Origin: Pythium myriotylum
Taxonomy: Eukaryota > Oomycota > Peronosporomycetes > Pythiales > Pythiaceae
Assembly (NCBI GenBank): GCA_023091665.1
Contig: JALJCQ010000017.1
Coordinates: 2,232,001 to 2,296,000, forward strand
DNA length: 64,000 bases
Direction of reading: 5' to 3'
Shown: one piece after another, positions 30,999 to 42,032 of the stretch
Layout: the number at the start of each line of letters is the position of its first letter
Position numbering within the stretch: the stretch's first letter is position 1
Notes under the pieces: model-generated
The model's input: only the letters and a program-made list of their open reading frames with translations
Database searches by the model: none
Told to the model about the DNA's origin: nothing
Made by a program: the position numbers and the translations under genes

Positions 30999-31688
30999 AT
31001 GTTCACCGGAGCCTCCAAGATCAAGAAGCCTGAGGGCCAGGTCGCCGACGAGTTCGAGCAGCAGGTCGCCCAGGAACTCTTCAACCTCGAGGTCTCGGCC
31101 GCCGAGATCAAGAACGACCTCAAGGACCTCTACATCACGGCCGCCAAGCAGGTCGATGTCGCTCAGGGCCGCAAGGCCATCGTCATCTTCGTGCCGTACC
31201 GCCTCCACAAGTCGTTCACGAAGATCCAGGCCCGCCTCGTCCGTGAGCTCGAGAAGAAGTTCAGCGGCCGCCACGTCGTGATCATCGCCCAGCGCACGAT
31301 CCTCGGCAAGGGCTACTCGCGCTCGCACAAGACCTCGGGCCCGCGCCCGCGCTCGCGCACGCTCACGGCCGTGCAGGAGTCGATCCTTGATGTAAGTTTG
31401 GCGTTGTCTTCCCGATGGGTGTGACGTGCGACGTTGGCCTCTGGAGATTAGCCACTCCATGCCCCGTACTGATGGTTCCTCTCCTTTTTTCTACAGGACC
31501 TCGTCTACCCGACCGAGATCGTCGGCAAGCGCACCCGCGTGCGTCTTGATGGCTCGAAGCTCCTCAAGGTCTTCCTTGACCCTAAGGACCAGGTGAACGT
31601 TGAGACCAAGCTCGACACCTTCGCCACTGTGTACAAGAAGCTCACCAACAAGGATGTTGTGTTTGAGTTCCCTGTGCAGCAGGAATAA
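30999..31688 (+). CDS. RPS7: 40S ribosomal protein eS7
   Basis: Exons are 30999-31391 and 31497-31688, with one 105-bp GT-AG intron (phase 0). The 194-aa product has the exact usual length of eS7 and its conserved pieces: [14 protein letters not shown] near the N terminus, [15 protein letters not shown], the IAQRTI...[19 protein letters not shown] segment, and a C-terminal [13 protein letters not shown]. eS7 is a component of the small ribosomal subunit needed for late 18S rRNA maturation. Codon use is strongly GC-ending and biased, as expected for a highly expressed gene. Confidence 0.97.
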
Positions 31689-32488
31689 GTAGTTTCTGCT
31701 TTCGATAGGTAGAGACCGCTTTAGTCTGTAACTCCTGTGAACACCAGAGCAAAACGCTTTTCGACTTTTCATGTGTCAATTATATTTTCGTCGGAGAACA
31801 CTTTTTATCTGAACCAACGCCGACGCAAATCAAAGCTCAACCCCGTGCACATAGAACGCTACATTCATTTGTAGTATCGGTCAAGACATCTCATCGAACC
31901 TGTCTTCGCATGCCCCCACAGACGTGGGGGCGACTATCGCCCGTCGTCGTCCTCGGCTACGAGCGTGGTCAGCACAGTCGTTACTGCGTCGGAGAGACTT
32001 CGATCCATCAGTGCAGCTGCCGAGGCAGAGAGCGCGCGCGCGATCTTGCGTCCAAAGCACGAATTCGCCACGTCAGCACCAGAGTTGCGAGCACGCGTTG
32101 GCTCGCGAGTGGACTCTCACCGTGTCGCTGTTGGCTCGGCCGAACGCGCGTCGCTGCTGGCCGCCGAGCGAGCTCTCCTCGTGGATCATGGTGTTAATGG
32201 ACCTTCTGGAGCCGCTCTTGCGCTTGCTCGCGCGTAGAATCTCCCGCGTGCTGCGGAACGCGCCGCGCGCTGCTCCTCGGATCATCTCGGCTGATCTTGA
32301 CCTTGTTGCTCCTGGAACTGGAGCTGCCCACACAACCAACTCTGTCTTTTAAGCCAATCAAGACCTTCTGAATCATCTCTTTCCTCTTTCCATTGGCTAT
32401 AATCGCTCCATTGGCCCTCTCCAAGAGCCACCCAATCATCACCACACGCCCTCCAGAGCCCACAAGCAGAGCGACCAAGAGAGCAGCT
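31689..32488. other. Intergenic stretch with an unresolved GC-rich open region
   Basis: Overlapping open frames lie on both strands at about 31910-32350. None has a clear domain, a good start and a stop in one piece, and the frames change near 32237. A small gene with an intron cannot be excluded. CCCCCAC-AGAC-GTGGGGG near 31914-31930 is a hairpin. CCAAT/ATTGG motifs cluster at 32390-32445 before the mL41 gene. Confidence 0.4.
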
Positions 32489-32829
32489 ATGGGTCTCCTC
32501 GACGGCCTCGTCACGGGCCTCGCGCGCGGCAGCAAGTTCGGCAAGTCGCACTCGCTGCGCCCGCTCACCTCCAAGCGCGCCAACCGCCGCTTCTACAAGG
32601 GCAACGGCTGCAGAAACGAAGGCGTCCACGGCAAGCGCGGCCGCTACATCGTCGACTCGGACAAGCTGCTCACGCTCGAGGTGCCCGACCTCACGGGCTT
32701 CAAGGTGCGTCCCTATTGCTCGCAGGGAATCAATACGCTTTGTGGAGGATTCTGATTCTTATTCTCTGTCGGCAGCTCAAGCCGTACGTGTCTCCGCTCA
32801 CGCCGAACCGCCCGCCGGCATCCCAGTAA
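32489..32829 (+). CDS. Mitochondrial ribosomal protein mL41 (MRPL41/MRPL27 family)
   Basis: Exons are 32489-32704 and 32776-32829, with one 71-bp GT-AG intron (phase 0), giving 89 aa. The protein begins MGLLDGLVTGLARGSKFG and contains LTSKRANRRFYKGNG and VDSDKLLTLEVPDL, then LKPYVS, matching the fungal/protist short form of mL41 in the large mitoribosomal subunit. The basic N terminus can serve for import. Read-through of the intron reaches a stop 51 bp past the donor, so splicing is needed for the family's C-terminal motif. Confidence 0.85.
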
Positions 32830-33008
32830 ACGACAACTTTCTCTCGCTGTCGACAGCTCAGCGTGAAGTTTTGTTTGCAGTGTGCAGGAGGAAAGCATGA
32901 AAAGAAGATGAAAAAAATGAAAATATTTGAAAACACACTCGCGCAGCAGCTACCTCGCCGACTTTCAGAAAGCGTAGTGCCCGCGAACTCGATCTTGATG
33001 GTGTTTTT

Positions 33009-34997
33009 CTACGAGATCACACAGCAGCCTTTCTTGCTGTTTCGCAGCTGCTCGCACTCTTGGTTCAGCAACTTGAGTTCCATTTCTTGGCGTTCTTTGT
33101 CCTTCACAAGCTTGGCGTATTGGGCCTTCACCTGCAAGAGCTCATCGTTGACCTCCTCTCTCTTCTTAGTCTCGCTATTGAGCTTGAGATCCATTGACTC
33201 GCGTTCGATCTCAACGCTCTGCTTGCTTTTGTTTTCGTCTCGCAGCATAAACTCCAGTTCTTCGATACGTTCCTTTTGAGCTTGAGCTTCGGCCTCGAAA
33301 CGGGCTTTCTCGGTCAAGATCTGTGATGAGGTCGCCTGCATCTGTTCGATCTGTTCTTTGTAAATCTGCTCACGCCCGCCGATGCTTCCAAGCTCTTCTT
33401 TGACGCGAGCGACATCATTCTGAAGCATACGCATCTGCTTTTCATAGCCCTCTTCTTGACGGCTGAGCAAAATGCGCATCGCCTCGGCGTACTTGGCCTC
33501 AGAGAAAGTCAGTAGGCACTCGAGCTTGGCACCACCACGAGCCTTTGCAAGGTAGGCATCGCGGAATCTCGTCCACTCCTTGGCGAAGTGCTGCATGTCA
33601 CTGAACCCACCTTCGTCATCGCTGGAGAGCGTCGTCAACTTGGGCTGGATGATCTCGCTGTACAGCACTTGCAGCAATCGCTCGCACATTTCCTTCGAAA
33701 GGGCAGCGTTTCTGGCCGTGATCTGGAGCTTCTCTTCTTCGATTTTCTTAGTCAAATCGACTTCAAGCTTTGCGGTCATGTCACCGATAGCGTTTCGGCG
33801 GTATTCCTGCACCGCACGGAGCTCTGAGTCCTTGAAGATTGAAAGAAGATCATCTGTGTCAACTGGCAAATCGACTTCATTCATGAACTTCTTGAACGAG
33901 TCGAACGATGTGTTTACGGCCTTACGGCACTCGCTCGCAGTCACGCCTTCCCACGCAGAGGTAATGACGGGCACACCACCGCTATTGATGGCGTCAACAT
34001 ACGCATGGAGCAGGCCGGCGAACATGCTGCCATTGAGTGGCTTGCCTTGAAGTGTCTTGGGCTTGAGAGAGTCGCCAAACACCAGATCTTTCACATCCTT
34101 GAGCTGCTTTTGGAACTCGGGGCGGAGCTCTTCGATTGGAAGCTGGTCGATTTGCTGCAATTGGGACTCGTCGTGGACAGGACGAACCAGCGTCACACAC
34201 GTACGGTCACGGAAAAAGTCCTTCATCATCGCGCGGATACGGTTGCGCTCCATATTGGCAGGGATGCGAGGCTGGTCTGCAAGCGCTCGCTCGAGGTAGT
34301 CGTTGCTGGAGATCGGGTCGCCGTCCTCGTCCACGAGCTCGAGCGTGAAATCGCGCACGACCCACATGAACGACGGGAAAAACTGGTGGAACTGCATGAC
34401 GTCGTCTTCGCCGCCCGATGCGCTGGGCCTTCCGGCGCTGCTGTCGGCGTCCGCGCTCACTTTGATGTGTTTGGCCAAGTTGGCAATGAACGAGAGTCCG
34501 CCGATAGCCTTTTCGTCGACGCTGCCCTGGCTGTTGTAGATGAGTTTGGAGCAGAGCAGCGTGGCGAGCGAGAAGATGCGCGCGTCGTACTGCTGCGAGG
34601 CCTCGAGGCCGCCGAGGCCTTCGGTGTCGAGCATGAGCACCCAGATGTCTTCTCCGTTGCTGAGCGTGCGCTTGACGGGGTTGCCCCAGAGCCAGATGCC
34701 GCGCGTGCATCGCTCGATGGTCGGGCCGACGCGGAAGCCGCTCTGGCGGTCGAGCAGCCAGTTGAGCATCGAGGACTTGCCCGTGCGGTAGAGCCCGGCC
34801 ATGGCGACCACGGCGACCTTGCCGTCGATCTTCTTGAGCACATTGACGGCGTCGTCGTTGACCACGAGCTGGTCCTCGTTCTCGCTGAACGTGATGAGCG
34901 GGATGGGCTCTTCGGGGAAGTCCTGCATGGCGACGTCGGAGACTCTCGGACTGCTGGCGCCTCGCTTGCCCAAGCTCATGCGGCGCACAATGGACAT
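33009..34997 (-). CDS. Guanylate-binding protein (GBP-type large GTPase) with CaaX box
   Basis: The 662-aa, single-exon gene starts at the ATG at 34995-34997. The GTPase domain has the P-loop GLYRTGKSS (residues 68-76), the LMLDTEGLGG switch region near 117-126 and the RD motif in WVVRDF (about 214-219), as in GBP/atlastin dynamin-like GTPases. A helical GBP C-terminal domain follows (about 310-480), then a long coiled coil (about 480-655). It ends GCCVIS: the last four residues are a CaaX prenylation signal with a second cysteine for palmitoylation, so it should be membrane-anchored. GBPs self-assemble on membranes, and animal and plant members act in defence; the role in an oomycete is unknown. 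Confidence 0.9.
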   Translation of the reverse strand: MSIVRRMSLGKRGASSPRVSDVAMQDFPEEPIPLITFSENEDQLVVNDDAVNVLKKIDGKVAVVAMAGLYRTGKSSMLNWLLDRQSGFRVGPTIERCTRGIWLWGNPVKRTLSNGEDIWVLMLDTEGLGGLEASQQYDARIFSLATLLCSKLIYNSQGSVDEKAIGGLSFIANLAKHIKVSADADSSAGRPSASGGEDDVMQFHQFFPSFMWVVRDFTLELVDEDGDPISSNDYLERALADQPRIPANMERNRIRAMMKDFFRDRTCVTLVRPVHDESQLQQIDQLPIEELRPEFQKQLKDVKDLVFGDSLKPKTLQGKPLNGSMFAGLLHAYVDAINSGGVPVITSAWEGVTASECRKAVNTSFDSFKKFMNEVDLPVDTDDLLSIFKDSELRAVQEYRRNAIGDMTAKLEVDLTKKIEEEKLQITARNAALSKEMCERLLQVLYSEIIQPKLTTLSSDDEGGFSDMQHFAKEWTRFRDAYLAKARGGAKLECLLTFSEAKYAEAMRILLSRQEEGYEKQMRMLQNDVARVKEELGSIGGREQIYKEQIEQMQATSSQILTEKARFEAEAQAQKERIEELEFMLRDENKSKQSVEIERESMDLKLNSETKKREEVNDELLQVKAQYAKLVKDKERQEMELKLLNQECEQLRNSKKGCCVIS

Positions 34998-35450
34998 GGC
35001 AGAGGGGGGGCTTCGACGCGGCGGGCGAAATATCAGGCGGGTGAAGCCACGATGGGAGGCATCGGGTTCGACAGGTTCCGGACAAACCGCTGATCCCTCG
35101 CGTTAGCGACGGGTGATCGATACTGTCGCGAGAGCGAATGGCACTATAAAGCAAGACAGTTTCAGTTCAACGCCACCCGCCATGCCTATCGGATTCAAGA
35201 ACGTATTGATTATCAGAGGATCGCGGCTTTTCCCAGAGATCCAACTCAGGGACTCAATTGAGGTCGTCCACTTGACCCTACAGCATCTAAATAGTGTCGA
35301 CCACACTATCTTTTGTTTAGTCCGTTAAGTTCGCTTGGATTATGGCTTTGACCATCACTCTTCGTCATGTGCGACGGTGGGCTCTTGTCGTTGGCAGACG
35401 ACGAGCTCACCTCACAGTTCGAGTGGCGCCGCTGAGCAGCTCCGTCCAGT
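34998..35450. promoter_or_regulatory. Divergent intergenic region (GBP / RMD1-like)
   Basis: This 453-bp region separates two head-to-head genes and presumably holds both promoters. GGCACTATAAAGCAAG near 35139-35154 contains a TATAAA box. Alternative frames in this stretch lack a shared start or domain. Confidence 0.4.
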
Positions 35451-36826
35451 ATGCACGTCCTGCGACGTGTGAGCGGCGTGCGCCGCGTGCTCGCGCCGCG
35501 CTTCGGCTCGCCAGGAGGCAGCGGCCCGTTCTTCTCGTCGCTCGCCGGGCGCCACGGCGCCATGGACACGCGCTCGGCCAGCAGCCTGAGCCAGGCGATC
35601 GACCTGCCGCCGGCGCCGACCAAGAGCGAGATCGACGCGACCATCGCGGCCGCCGAGGCGCGCGCGCAGCAAGAGGCCCTGGTCAAGAAAGTGCAGCACA
35701 TGCCCATCCGCGCGCTCCACCTCGCGCGCAAGATGGACATTGTCGGGCTCTTCCAGAAGCTCTACACGGACCGCTTCAAGATCACCCACTTTCTGCACAA
35801 GGACTCGATCGTGCTGCGCCTGAGCGGCTCGCAGGACCAAACTGGCCTCGTCACGGGGATCGTCCCGCCGCCGGTCGTTCCGTCTGCAGACAGCATTGAG
35901 AGCCCGCAGACAACGCTGAATCTGCCAGGCAACCTCACCTCGCGTCGTGCCAAGGACCGCTGGGTCGTGTACTTTGACTACGGAGCCATTGTTTTCTTTA
36001 ACTGCGACCAGCTCCTTATCTCCACACTCACGAAGCACGCCACACGCTTCTGTACGGACGCGTTTGACATGCGTGGTCACGAAGAAGAGCTGCTTCTCAT
36101 TGGCAACCCAGCTCTTGAGAAGTGGAGCGATCTCTCCGACAACAACATCAGTGTGCGCGAAATTGACCACGTCAACATTCACGTGATTGCTGGTGTGCTG
36201 GCTCAAACTGTTGCTCTCGAGTACTACGAACGGCAGATCGAGGGCATCTTGAGCGAGTTCGAGAAGCTCAACACTGCTGTCGAGAAGAAAGGCCCCCGTG
36301 GCGCGCTCTTTGGAATTGGCCTGGGTGAACAGCAGACGGAGCGTCAGCAGAACAAGCGCCTGTTCCAAATTGTTGCGACGAACAATACGCTTCTAATTGA
36401 TCTCGTGAGCAAGCTTCGAGTGATTGATCGCAAACGGCCAGGCGATGCCGCCTGGAGCTACACAAGGTACCACACCATGTGGGAGTCGCTGGTTGAAGAC
36501 TTTGAGCTCAACGAGCGATTCAACAACCTTAATTTCAAGCTCGAGCTTATCCAACACAACACGAAGGTTGGTGTGACGTCGGATGAGGTGTAAACTATTG
36601 TGGAAGGACTGACATGCTTCTCTACTCATAGTTCTTTTTGGAAGTGCTCGGCTCGCATAAGGGCGAACGCATGGAATGGTACATCATCATCCTGATTGCT
36701 GCAGAGCTTCTGATCAGTATGTACGAGTTCGGCATGAAGTTGCGTGAGGAGCATCTTCATAAGATCGCTGAGGCCGAAGTGGCTGCGGCAGTCGCGGATG
36801 GTGTGGAACCTGCTGCGGCGCAATGA
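35451..36826 (+). CDS. RMD1/RMND1-like mitochondrial membrane protein (DUF155)
   Basis: Exons are 35451-36566 and 36632-36826, with a 65-bp GT-AG intron (phase 0); the protein has 436 aa. An arginine-rich N terminus (MHVLRRVSGVRRVLAPRFG) looks like a mitochondrial presequence. The DUF155 core is seen in WVVYFDYGAIVFFNCDQ, the VREIDHVNIHVIAGVLAQTVALEYYE segment and LFQIVATNN. A C-terminal membrane helix (WYIIILIAAELLISMYEF) is encoded by the second exon; without splicing the helix is lost. Family members (yeast Rmd1/Rmd8/Sif2, human RMND1) sit in or near mitochondrial membranes, and RMND1 supports mitochondrial translation. Confidence 0.85.
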
Positions 36827-36922
36827 ACGTAGACGCATGTCGAGTACCCCCCAGCAAGTCATAATAAAGAAACAAAGCGTATGCCTAGACTCTCAGATCT
36901 TTATCCACTCACTAGCATGGAA

Positions 36923-38120
36923 TTACTTGCGTGTGGTCCATTGCGCGTGCTCATGCGGGGCCTTGCGATCAGTAAAGTCTGCTGCTGATTTCTTTCCGCC
37001 GCTTGTCACGTGACTCCAATACGCATTAAACGACAAGAAGTCCTTCACACTCATGTCCACAGGCTTCGTGCGCAGCATGGCTGCAAGCAATCCACGAAGG
37101 CGCTCAACGTGGATCGTCGTGAGCTGCGTGGACTTGGCAGCCGTCGATGGCTTCGAGCGAGTCGCAGGCCCAACATCGTGCAGGTTCAGATCCTTGGCGT
37201 GGAGATGCGTAACACGAGCTGTGTGGTAGACGTAGAGGCACGTCCACATCAAGTATTTCCATCCGCTGCCGGCGCTATGATTTGGCCCAAAGTTGGTAAA
37301 CTCGTAGCGGAAAGCCACCAAGTGAATCTTGAGCTCCACTTTCTTGCCGCTCTTATTCGAGAGCTCAAACGGGAGCTGCTCAAGAATGGGCAGGAAACGT
37401 AGGACTGTCTTGCCATTCGTGCGGGCACCTTCCGGGAAGAGCACAATCGGTCCAGAATCACGCAAAATCACGTCCTCGAGCTTGCGCGGGGTTCCTTTTG
37501 CCTGGAGAGACGGCAAGGCAAAGCCTCGGTAGATAGCTTCGATGAGCCCGCACGCATGGACCAGTCCTTTTGACGCGCCTTCCTCAGTGACGAAGCAGAA
37601 CACGGGGGAGAACCGACGGGCCAAATAGAGGATCTCGAGGAAGCTCGTGTGGTTGCACACGACGACATCCTTGGGCGCAACGCGCGTGCTCTTGTTCGCT
37701 TGCTTGGCGCCAGGCGTCGTGAGGCCCAGACGACGCGTGTTGGCCTGTTCCTCCGTCACGAACGTCCCGAGTATCAGCAGCAGTAACGAGCACAGCAGCC
37801 ATTCGACCAGTCGCTTGAGGAGCCTGCCGAGAAGAGGCACGAAGCCCTGCCGATTGCAAACATCCACGAAATGAGCATGCGATCCGACCGTCGCCACGAC
37901 GAGCGAGTCGAGTTGATCTCACCAGAAGAGACACGACGACATTGGTGACCACGAGCAGAGCGCCGCCGACCAGCAGCAGAGGCAGGCGCACGAGCAGCAG
38001 CGGCGCGCGGGCCAGCAGCTGCAGCGCGCGCAGAGCCGCGTTGTCGTGGAGCCGCTGCTTGTGCGGCACGAACGGGTTGATGCCCGTCGTGAGGTCGCTC
38101 CAGCGACTGTACTTCTCCAT
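36923..38120 (-). CDS. Lysophospholipid acyltransferase (PlsC/LPLAT family)
   Basis: Exon 1 is 37923-38120, exon 2 is 36923-37846, and the intron is 76 bp GT-AG (phase 0), giving 373 aa. An N-terminal membrane region (LLARAPLLLVRLPLLLVGGALLVVTNVVV) and a second (LVEWLLCSLLLLILGTFV) lead into the acyltransferase motifs: VCNHTSFLEILYLA (the HX4D motif with E for D) and LFPEGARTNGKTVLRF (acceptor-binding FPEG). The overall plan resembles the Vps66/LOA1-type lysophosphatidic acid acyltransferases of fungi. It probably makes phosphatidic acid or remodels phospholipids at the ER or lipid droplets. The glutamate in the catalytic motif is unusual but known in some families. Confidence 0.8.
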
Positions 38121-38293
38121 GGGGCGGGCTTGTTGTCTTGACTCGTTCGTTGGTGAGCCCCTCGATCCAGGTGCTGTTAGTGACGATGATATACCTCACG
38201 CCACTGACCTGACGTCTATACGTCATTGATTTGGGATTTAGTGACATCTACTGCCAAAAATGCCATCGCGCGATCCGAGTCAGTTCGAGCAAC

Positions 38294-38788
38294 ATGACGA
38301 AGCAGCGCAAGCTCCTGGCCGCGATCGACGCCGCCAAGCCCGCGGCCGCCAAGGGCAAGCGCGCGGCGCCGACCATGGGCGAGGAGGTCGACTACGAGGA
38401 GTACCGCAAGCAGTTCGAGCCCGTGGCGCCCTGGAAGCGCGACAACATCCCCGACTACGGGCCCGTCCAGGACAAGACGCAGCTCGTCATCTTCTTCGTG
38501 ATCGGCGTCTTCGCCTCGCTCTTCTACGAGTTCACCGAGTGAGAATCCGTTGCTTGCGCTGCGCTCGTTGGTAGAGACTGCTGACTGTGTGCGCCTCTCT
38601 GTCGCAGCTACTTTGACCAGATCGCGCGGTGGATCGCGTACACTGCGATCTGGTTCCCGCTCTGGTTCCGCCTACTCACGCGTGTGTCCCCGCAGCTCAC
38701 GGAAGAAGACGAGTTCGAGAAGGAGCGACTCGCGTTCAAAGCAGAGCTTGAGCAAATCCAGAACGAAGCAGAAGCCACGGATGATTAG
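38294..38788 (+). CDS. Small membrane protein with two hydrophobic segments, function unknown
   Basis: Exons are 38294-38538 and 38608-38788, with a 69-bp GT-AG intron (phase 2), giving 141 aa. The frame is open upstream but the first ATG is at 38294. The protein has a basic Ala-rich start, an acidic VDYEEYRKQFEPVAPWKRDNIPDYGPV stretch cut by family-like prolines, a hydrophobic helix (LVIFFVIGVFASLFYEF), a second (IAYTAIWFPLWFRLL), and an acidic coiled tail. Without splicing the protein stops just after the first helix. It sits 173 bp from the divergent acyltransferase. I do not recognise the family. Confidence 0.7.
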
Positions 38789-38923
38789 AATGCTATCCGG
38801 GACAACCATTATATTCGCAAGCATTCCTTACATGAAAAGGGTGGGGGGGTCGGGAGGCAAGACCTCCTACTACTGTAGTCGCTGCAAATACCGCCACGCG
38901 ATCGCCTCTAAACACGCTCTAAC

Positions 38924-40973
38924 CTACTTGCGGAACCAGCCGAAGAAACCGCCCGCAGCAGCGCCCTGGTCCTTGGCAGCGGCGGCTTCGGCAGCCTTCT
39001 CTTCGTCCGTCTTCGTTCGCTCCGAAATGTCCGGGAACTCGAGCTCGTTGAAAGCGATATCGAAGAGGATTGGCTTGCACGGGACAGCCTGGAAGTCTGG
39101 AGGGAGGCGCACGATCTCGTGCAAGCCCTTGGCCGTGCCGGCGTGGAACTCGTCCTGGCGTTCGAGCAGCGATTTGCGCCGTTTGACGCCTTCCTGCAGG
39201 TTGAGCTTCTCGAGGTTCTTCCGTACCGAGTCTGCTTGCTTCGACGAGTGCAAGAAGCTCTGGGCAGTCAATCGACTCTGCGCACCGTTGAGTTCAACTC
39301 CGAGGTCCTTGATGAACTCTTGTAAAACAATATCCGTCGCGGCAGGGTGGACACTCAATGTCTCTTCGGCCTCGACAAGAAAGCCCGATGCATACTGGAA
39401 CAATGACAGAGCCTCGGAAAACTTGCGCTGTTCCGCGTAGGTCTGCGCAATCGTCGCGGCTCGGATTGACTTGAACAGTGCCTGGTATGCCGTGTACTTT
39501 GCGAAGATGAGCTTCTCAAACTCACTGAGACCTGGGATGGAAAGAATGTCCCCGACACTCTGCACAAGCATCTGAAGGACGTGCGTGAGATCGCCGAGCT
39601 GGCGAGTCTTGTCCGCTCGCAACTGTTTGTACACGGCGATAAATCGTTCGACTTGACGCGTCAGCTTAACGTAACGCACATATTCTTCAAGGTTCTGGAG
39701 TGACTCGATCTCCGAGTGCACCAACGCAGCACCACTCTTGGACTGCTGCTGGAGCTTCGCGATCTCGGCTTTGATTAGCTGAAGCGTGTTATCGTAGGAG
39801 CTGAGCAACTCCAGGAAAATCTGTTCTCGCTTCTTCTCGTCCGTCTGAGCAACCTTCTCGAGCTTGGCTGTGATCTCATCCGGTCGCAAGAGAGCGAGGC
39901 CAATCTCTTGAGTCGCCACTGCAATCTGCTTTTGCTTCCACGAGATCGTGGCCAACGAAGCCACCTTTTGTTTGCGCGCCTCGAGTAGAACGACATCGAT
40001 CTTGGACTGTAGAAGCGCGTTACTCGCGCTGTCGCCACTTGTGCTCCAGTCAAGCGAGCTTGATGCTCTTCCCTTGAGCTTGCCCTGAAGTGTGAGACGG
40101 TGCTCGGAGAATCGAATGAAGGGCTCGAGCTCTTCGACAGAGCTGCGGAACAACTCTTTCTGCGACAGCGTGCCGACCTGCGAGAGGTCCGAGTAGATGC
40201 GGCGCGCCGTGCCGAACTTTTCGAGCGCGCGCTCGTGCTCCTCGCGGTGGAAGGCCAGGTTACCCAGCATGTACGCAGCATACGCCTCGGCCTCCAGACT
40301 CGTTCGGCTAGATATCACCCAATCAACACGTCAGCAGCTCGCTCCTCAGATTGACAGCACACTCGTCCACGTACGCGTCGGCCTTCTGCGCGCAGATCTC
40401 GGCGAGTCGCTGGCTCCACTCGGCCGCCTTGCGGAGACGACCGGTCAAGTGGAACTTGATGCGCGAGTTGGCCTCGTCGCCGTGCTCCATCTTCTCGAGG
40501 TTGTCGTCCTCCTTGAGCTGCATCGCGAAGCTCCAGGCGCGCTCGGCATTGTAGAGCGGGATGTAGAGCAGGCTGCAGACACACACAACAACAAGTCGCC
40601 GTGAGTCGGCGCTCGGCGATCCAGTCCATTCTATCCGTCTATTCGACGCACCGCGCCTCGGTGGCCGTCTCTGCGTCGACTTTCTTGTTGAGAAAGGCCT
40701 TTCCCTTGCCGTGCGTGAACTTGGTCGACTTGCGGATGCGGCGCAGGCGGCGCGCGCAGTACTGGCGGTAGCGCTGGAAGTCGCGGTGGCGCAGGCCGTT
40801 CTGCAGCTGCGCGGCCTTGACGGTCTCGAGAACTGCGCGCGTCGAAAGTGAGTCCGAGAGCCCGAGAGCCGCCCTGTGATCGCATAGAAAGGCCACTACT
40901 CACTCGGCACGCTGAAGATCTCGGCGGCGCCGGCGTCGGCCATGGCCACGTCGCCGCTCTTGTCCTTGGCCAT
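38924..40973 (-). CDS. SRP68: Signal recognition particle subunit SRP68, four exons
   Basis: Exons (minus) are 40904-40973, 40652-40832, 40375-40572 and 38924-40307; introns are 71, 79 and 67 bp, all GT-AG, and the phases fit to give 610 aa, the usual SRP68 length. Conserved pieces are GLRHRDFQRYRQYCARRLRR (RNA-binding N domain), YNAERAWSFAMQL, SRIKFHLTGRLRKAAEW, then across the third intron an ADA|RTSLEAEAYAAYML join typical of SRP68, and a C-terminal PPDFQAVPCKPILFDIAFN region for SRP72 binding. SRP68 binds and bends 7SL RNA and forms a dimer with SRP72 in ER targeting. The four-exon structure is set by these motifs. Confidence 0.93.
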
Positions 40974-41148
40974 GAGCGAGGGATCTCCCTTCGCCACACG
41001 GTCTTGGAAGAGGGGGCGGCCTGGGGCGTCCTGAAGTCAGGTAGGTGAACCCTATTTGAGGATCCATTGGGTCCTATTTTGATGTGGTGTACATCATATG
41101 CATTCTGGTGGGGCACCCAAATGCACGCATTGGAGGAGACGTCGAGCG
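40974..41148. promoter_or_regulatory. Short bidirectional promoter between SRP68 and MTR3
   Basis: The two divergent start codons are only about 175 bp apart (125 bp if MTR3 starts at 41098). The region holds GGATCCATTGGGTCC (an ATTGG/CCAAT box, about 41060-41074). Confidence 0.5.
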
Positions 41149-41913
41149 ATGCAGAACTGCTACTTCCCGACCACGGCGCCGCCGCGCGATGGCGCCGAGG
41201 CCACGCTGCTCGACGCGGCGCGGCGGCTGGACCGTCTACGCACCACGCCCGACGACCTGCGCCCGACGTTCATGAAGCTCGGCGTCGTGAGCGGCGCCAC
41301 GGGCTCGGCGTACGTCGAGTTCCACCGCACGCGCGTGCTCGGCGCCGTCTACGGCCCGCGCAACGACACGCGTAGCAACCGCGAGTTCAGCCAGGACGGA
41401 CAGCTCGTCTGCGACGTCAAGTTCGCGCCGTTCGCCGACGCCGACAGCCGCCGCGAGCGCGGCCAGGACGACGACGAGCTCGAGTTCTCCTCCATCCTCA
41501 CGCAGGCACTGTCGCCCGCCGTGATCCTCTCCAAGCTCCCAAAATGCGTCGTCTCCATCTACGTCGTCGTCCTCGAAAGCGACGGAGGAGAGCTCGCAGC
41601 CGCCATCAACTGCGCCTCGCTCGCGCTCGTCGACGCGGCCGTCGAGATGTACGACATCGTGACGGCTTCCAGTGCCGGCGTCATCGACTCGCGCGTCGTG
41701 CTGGACCCGTCGAGAGAAGAAGAGCGCCAGGGTGAAGGCACGGTTGTGCTGGCCTTCATGCCCTCAGTTGGTAGAATGACACACATGCTCCAGTCCGGGA
41801 GACTGCAGCACGAGCAGCTGCAAGAGGCGGTCGATTTGTGTACTGACGCCTGCAATGGCGTCGTCAAGACCATGCTCACTGCTGCCATCGTTCAGGGGAT
41901 TTCAAAGCAATAA
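41149..41913 (+). CDS. MTR3: Exosome complex subunit MTR3 (RNase PH-like)
   Basis: The protein is 254 aa from the ATG at 41149; an in-frame ATG at 41098 would add 17 residues. The RNase PH fold is seen in DDLRPTFMKLGVVSGATGSAYVEFHRTRVLGAVYGPR, the D/E-rich FSSILTQALSPAV segment, and NCASLALVDAAVEMYDIVTA, which matches MTR3/EXOSC6 better than RRP41 or RRP46. The subunit is one of six in the inactive ring of the exosome that threads RNA to RRP6 or DIS3. The phosphorolytic residues of bacterial RNase PH are not evident, as expected. Confidence 0.85.
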   Translation: MQNCYFPTTAPPRDGAEATLLDAARRLDRLRTTPDDLRPTFMKLGVVSGATGSAYVEFHRTRVLGAVYGPRNDTRSNREFSQDGQLVCDVKFAPFADADSRRERGQDDDELEFSSILTQALSPAVILSKLPKCVVSIYVVVLESDGGELAAAINCASLALVDAAVEMYDIVTASSAGVIDSRVVLDPSREEERQGEGTVVLAFMPSVGRMTHMLQSGRLQHEQLQEAVDLCTDACNGVVKTMLTAAIVQGISKQ

Positions 41914-42032
41914 AGATACATGAATTGTCACGACCAAAGCGGGGTCCCTATGGGATAGAGTTGTTTCAGGTACACTGCGACGGGGGAAGCGACATCTCAC
42001 TTGCCGAGGTGAGGTGAGCCCGCTCACGCGTC

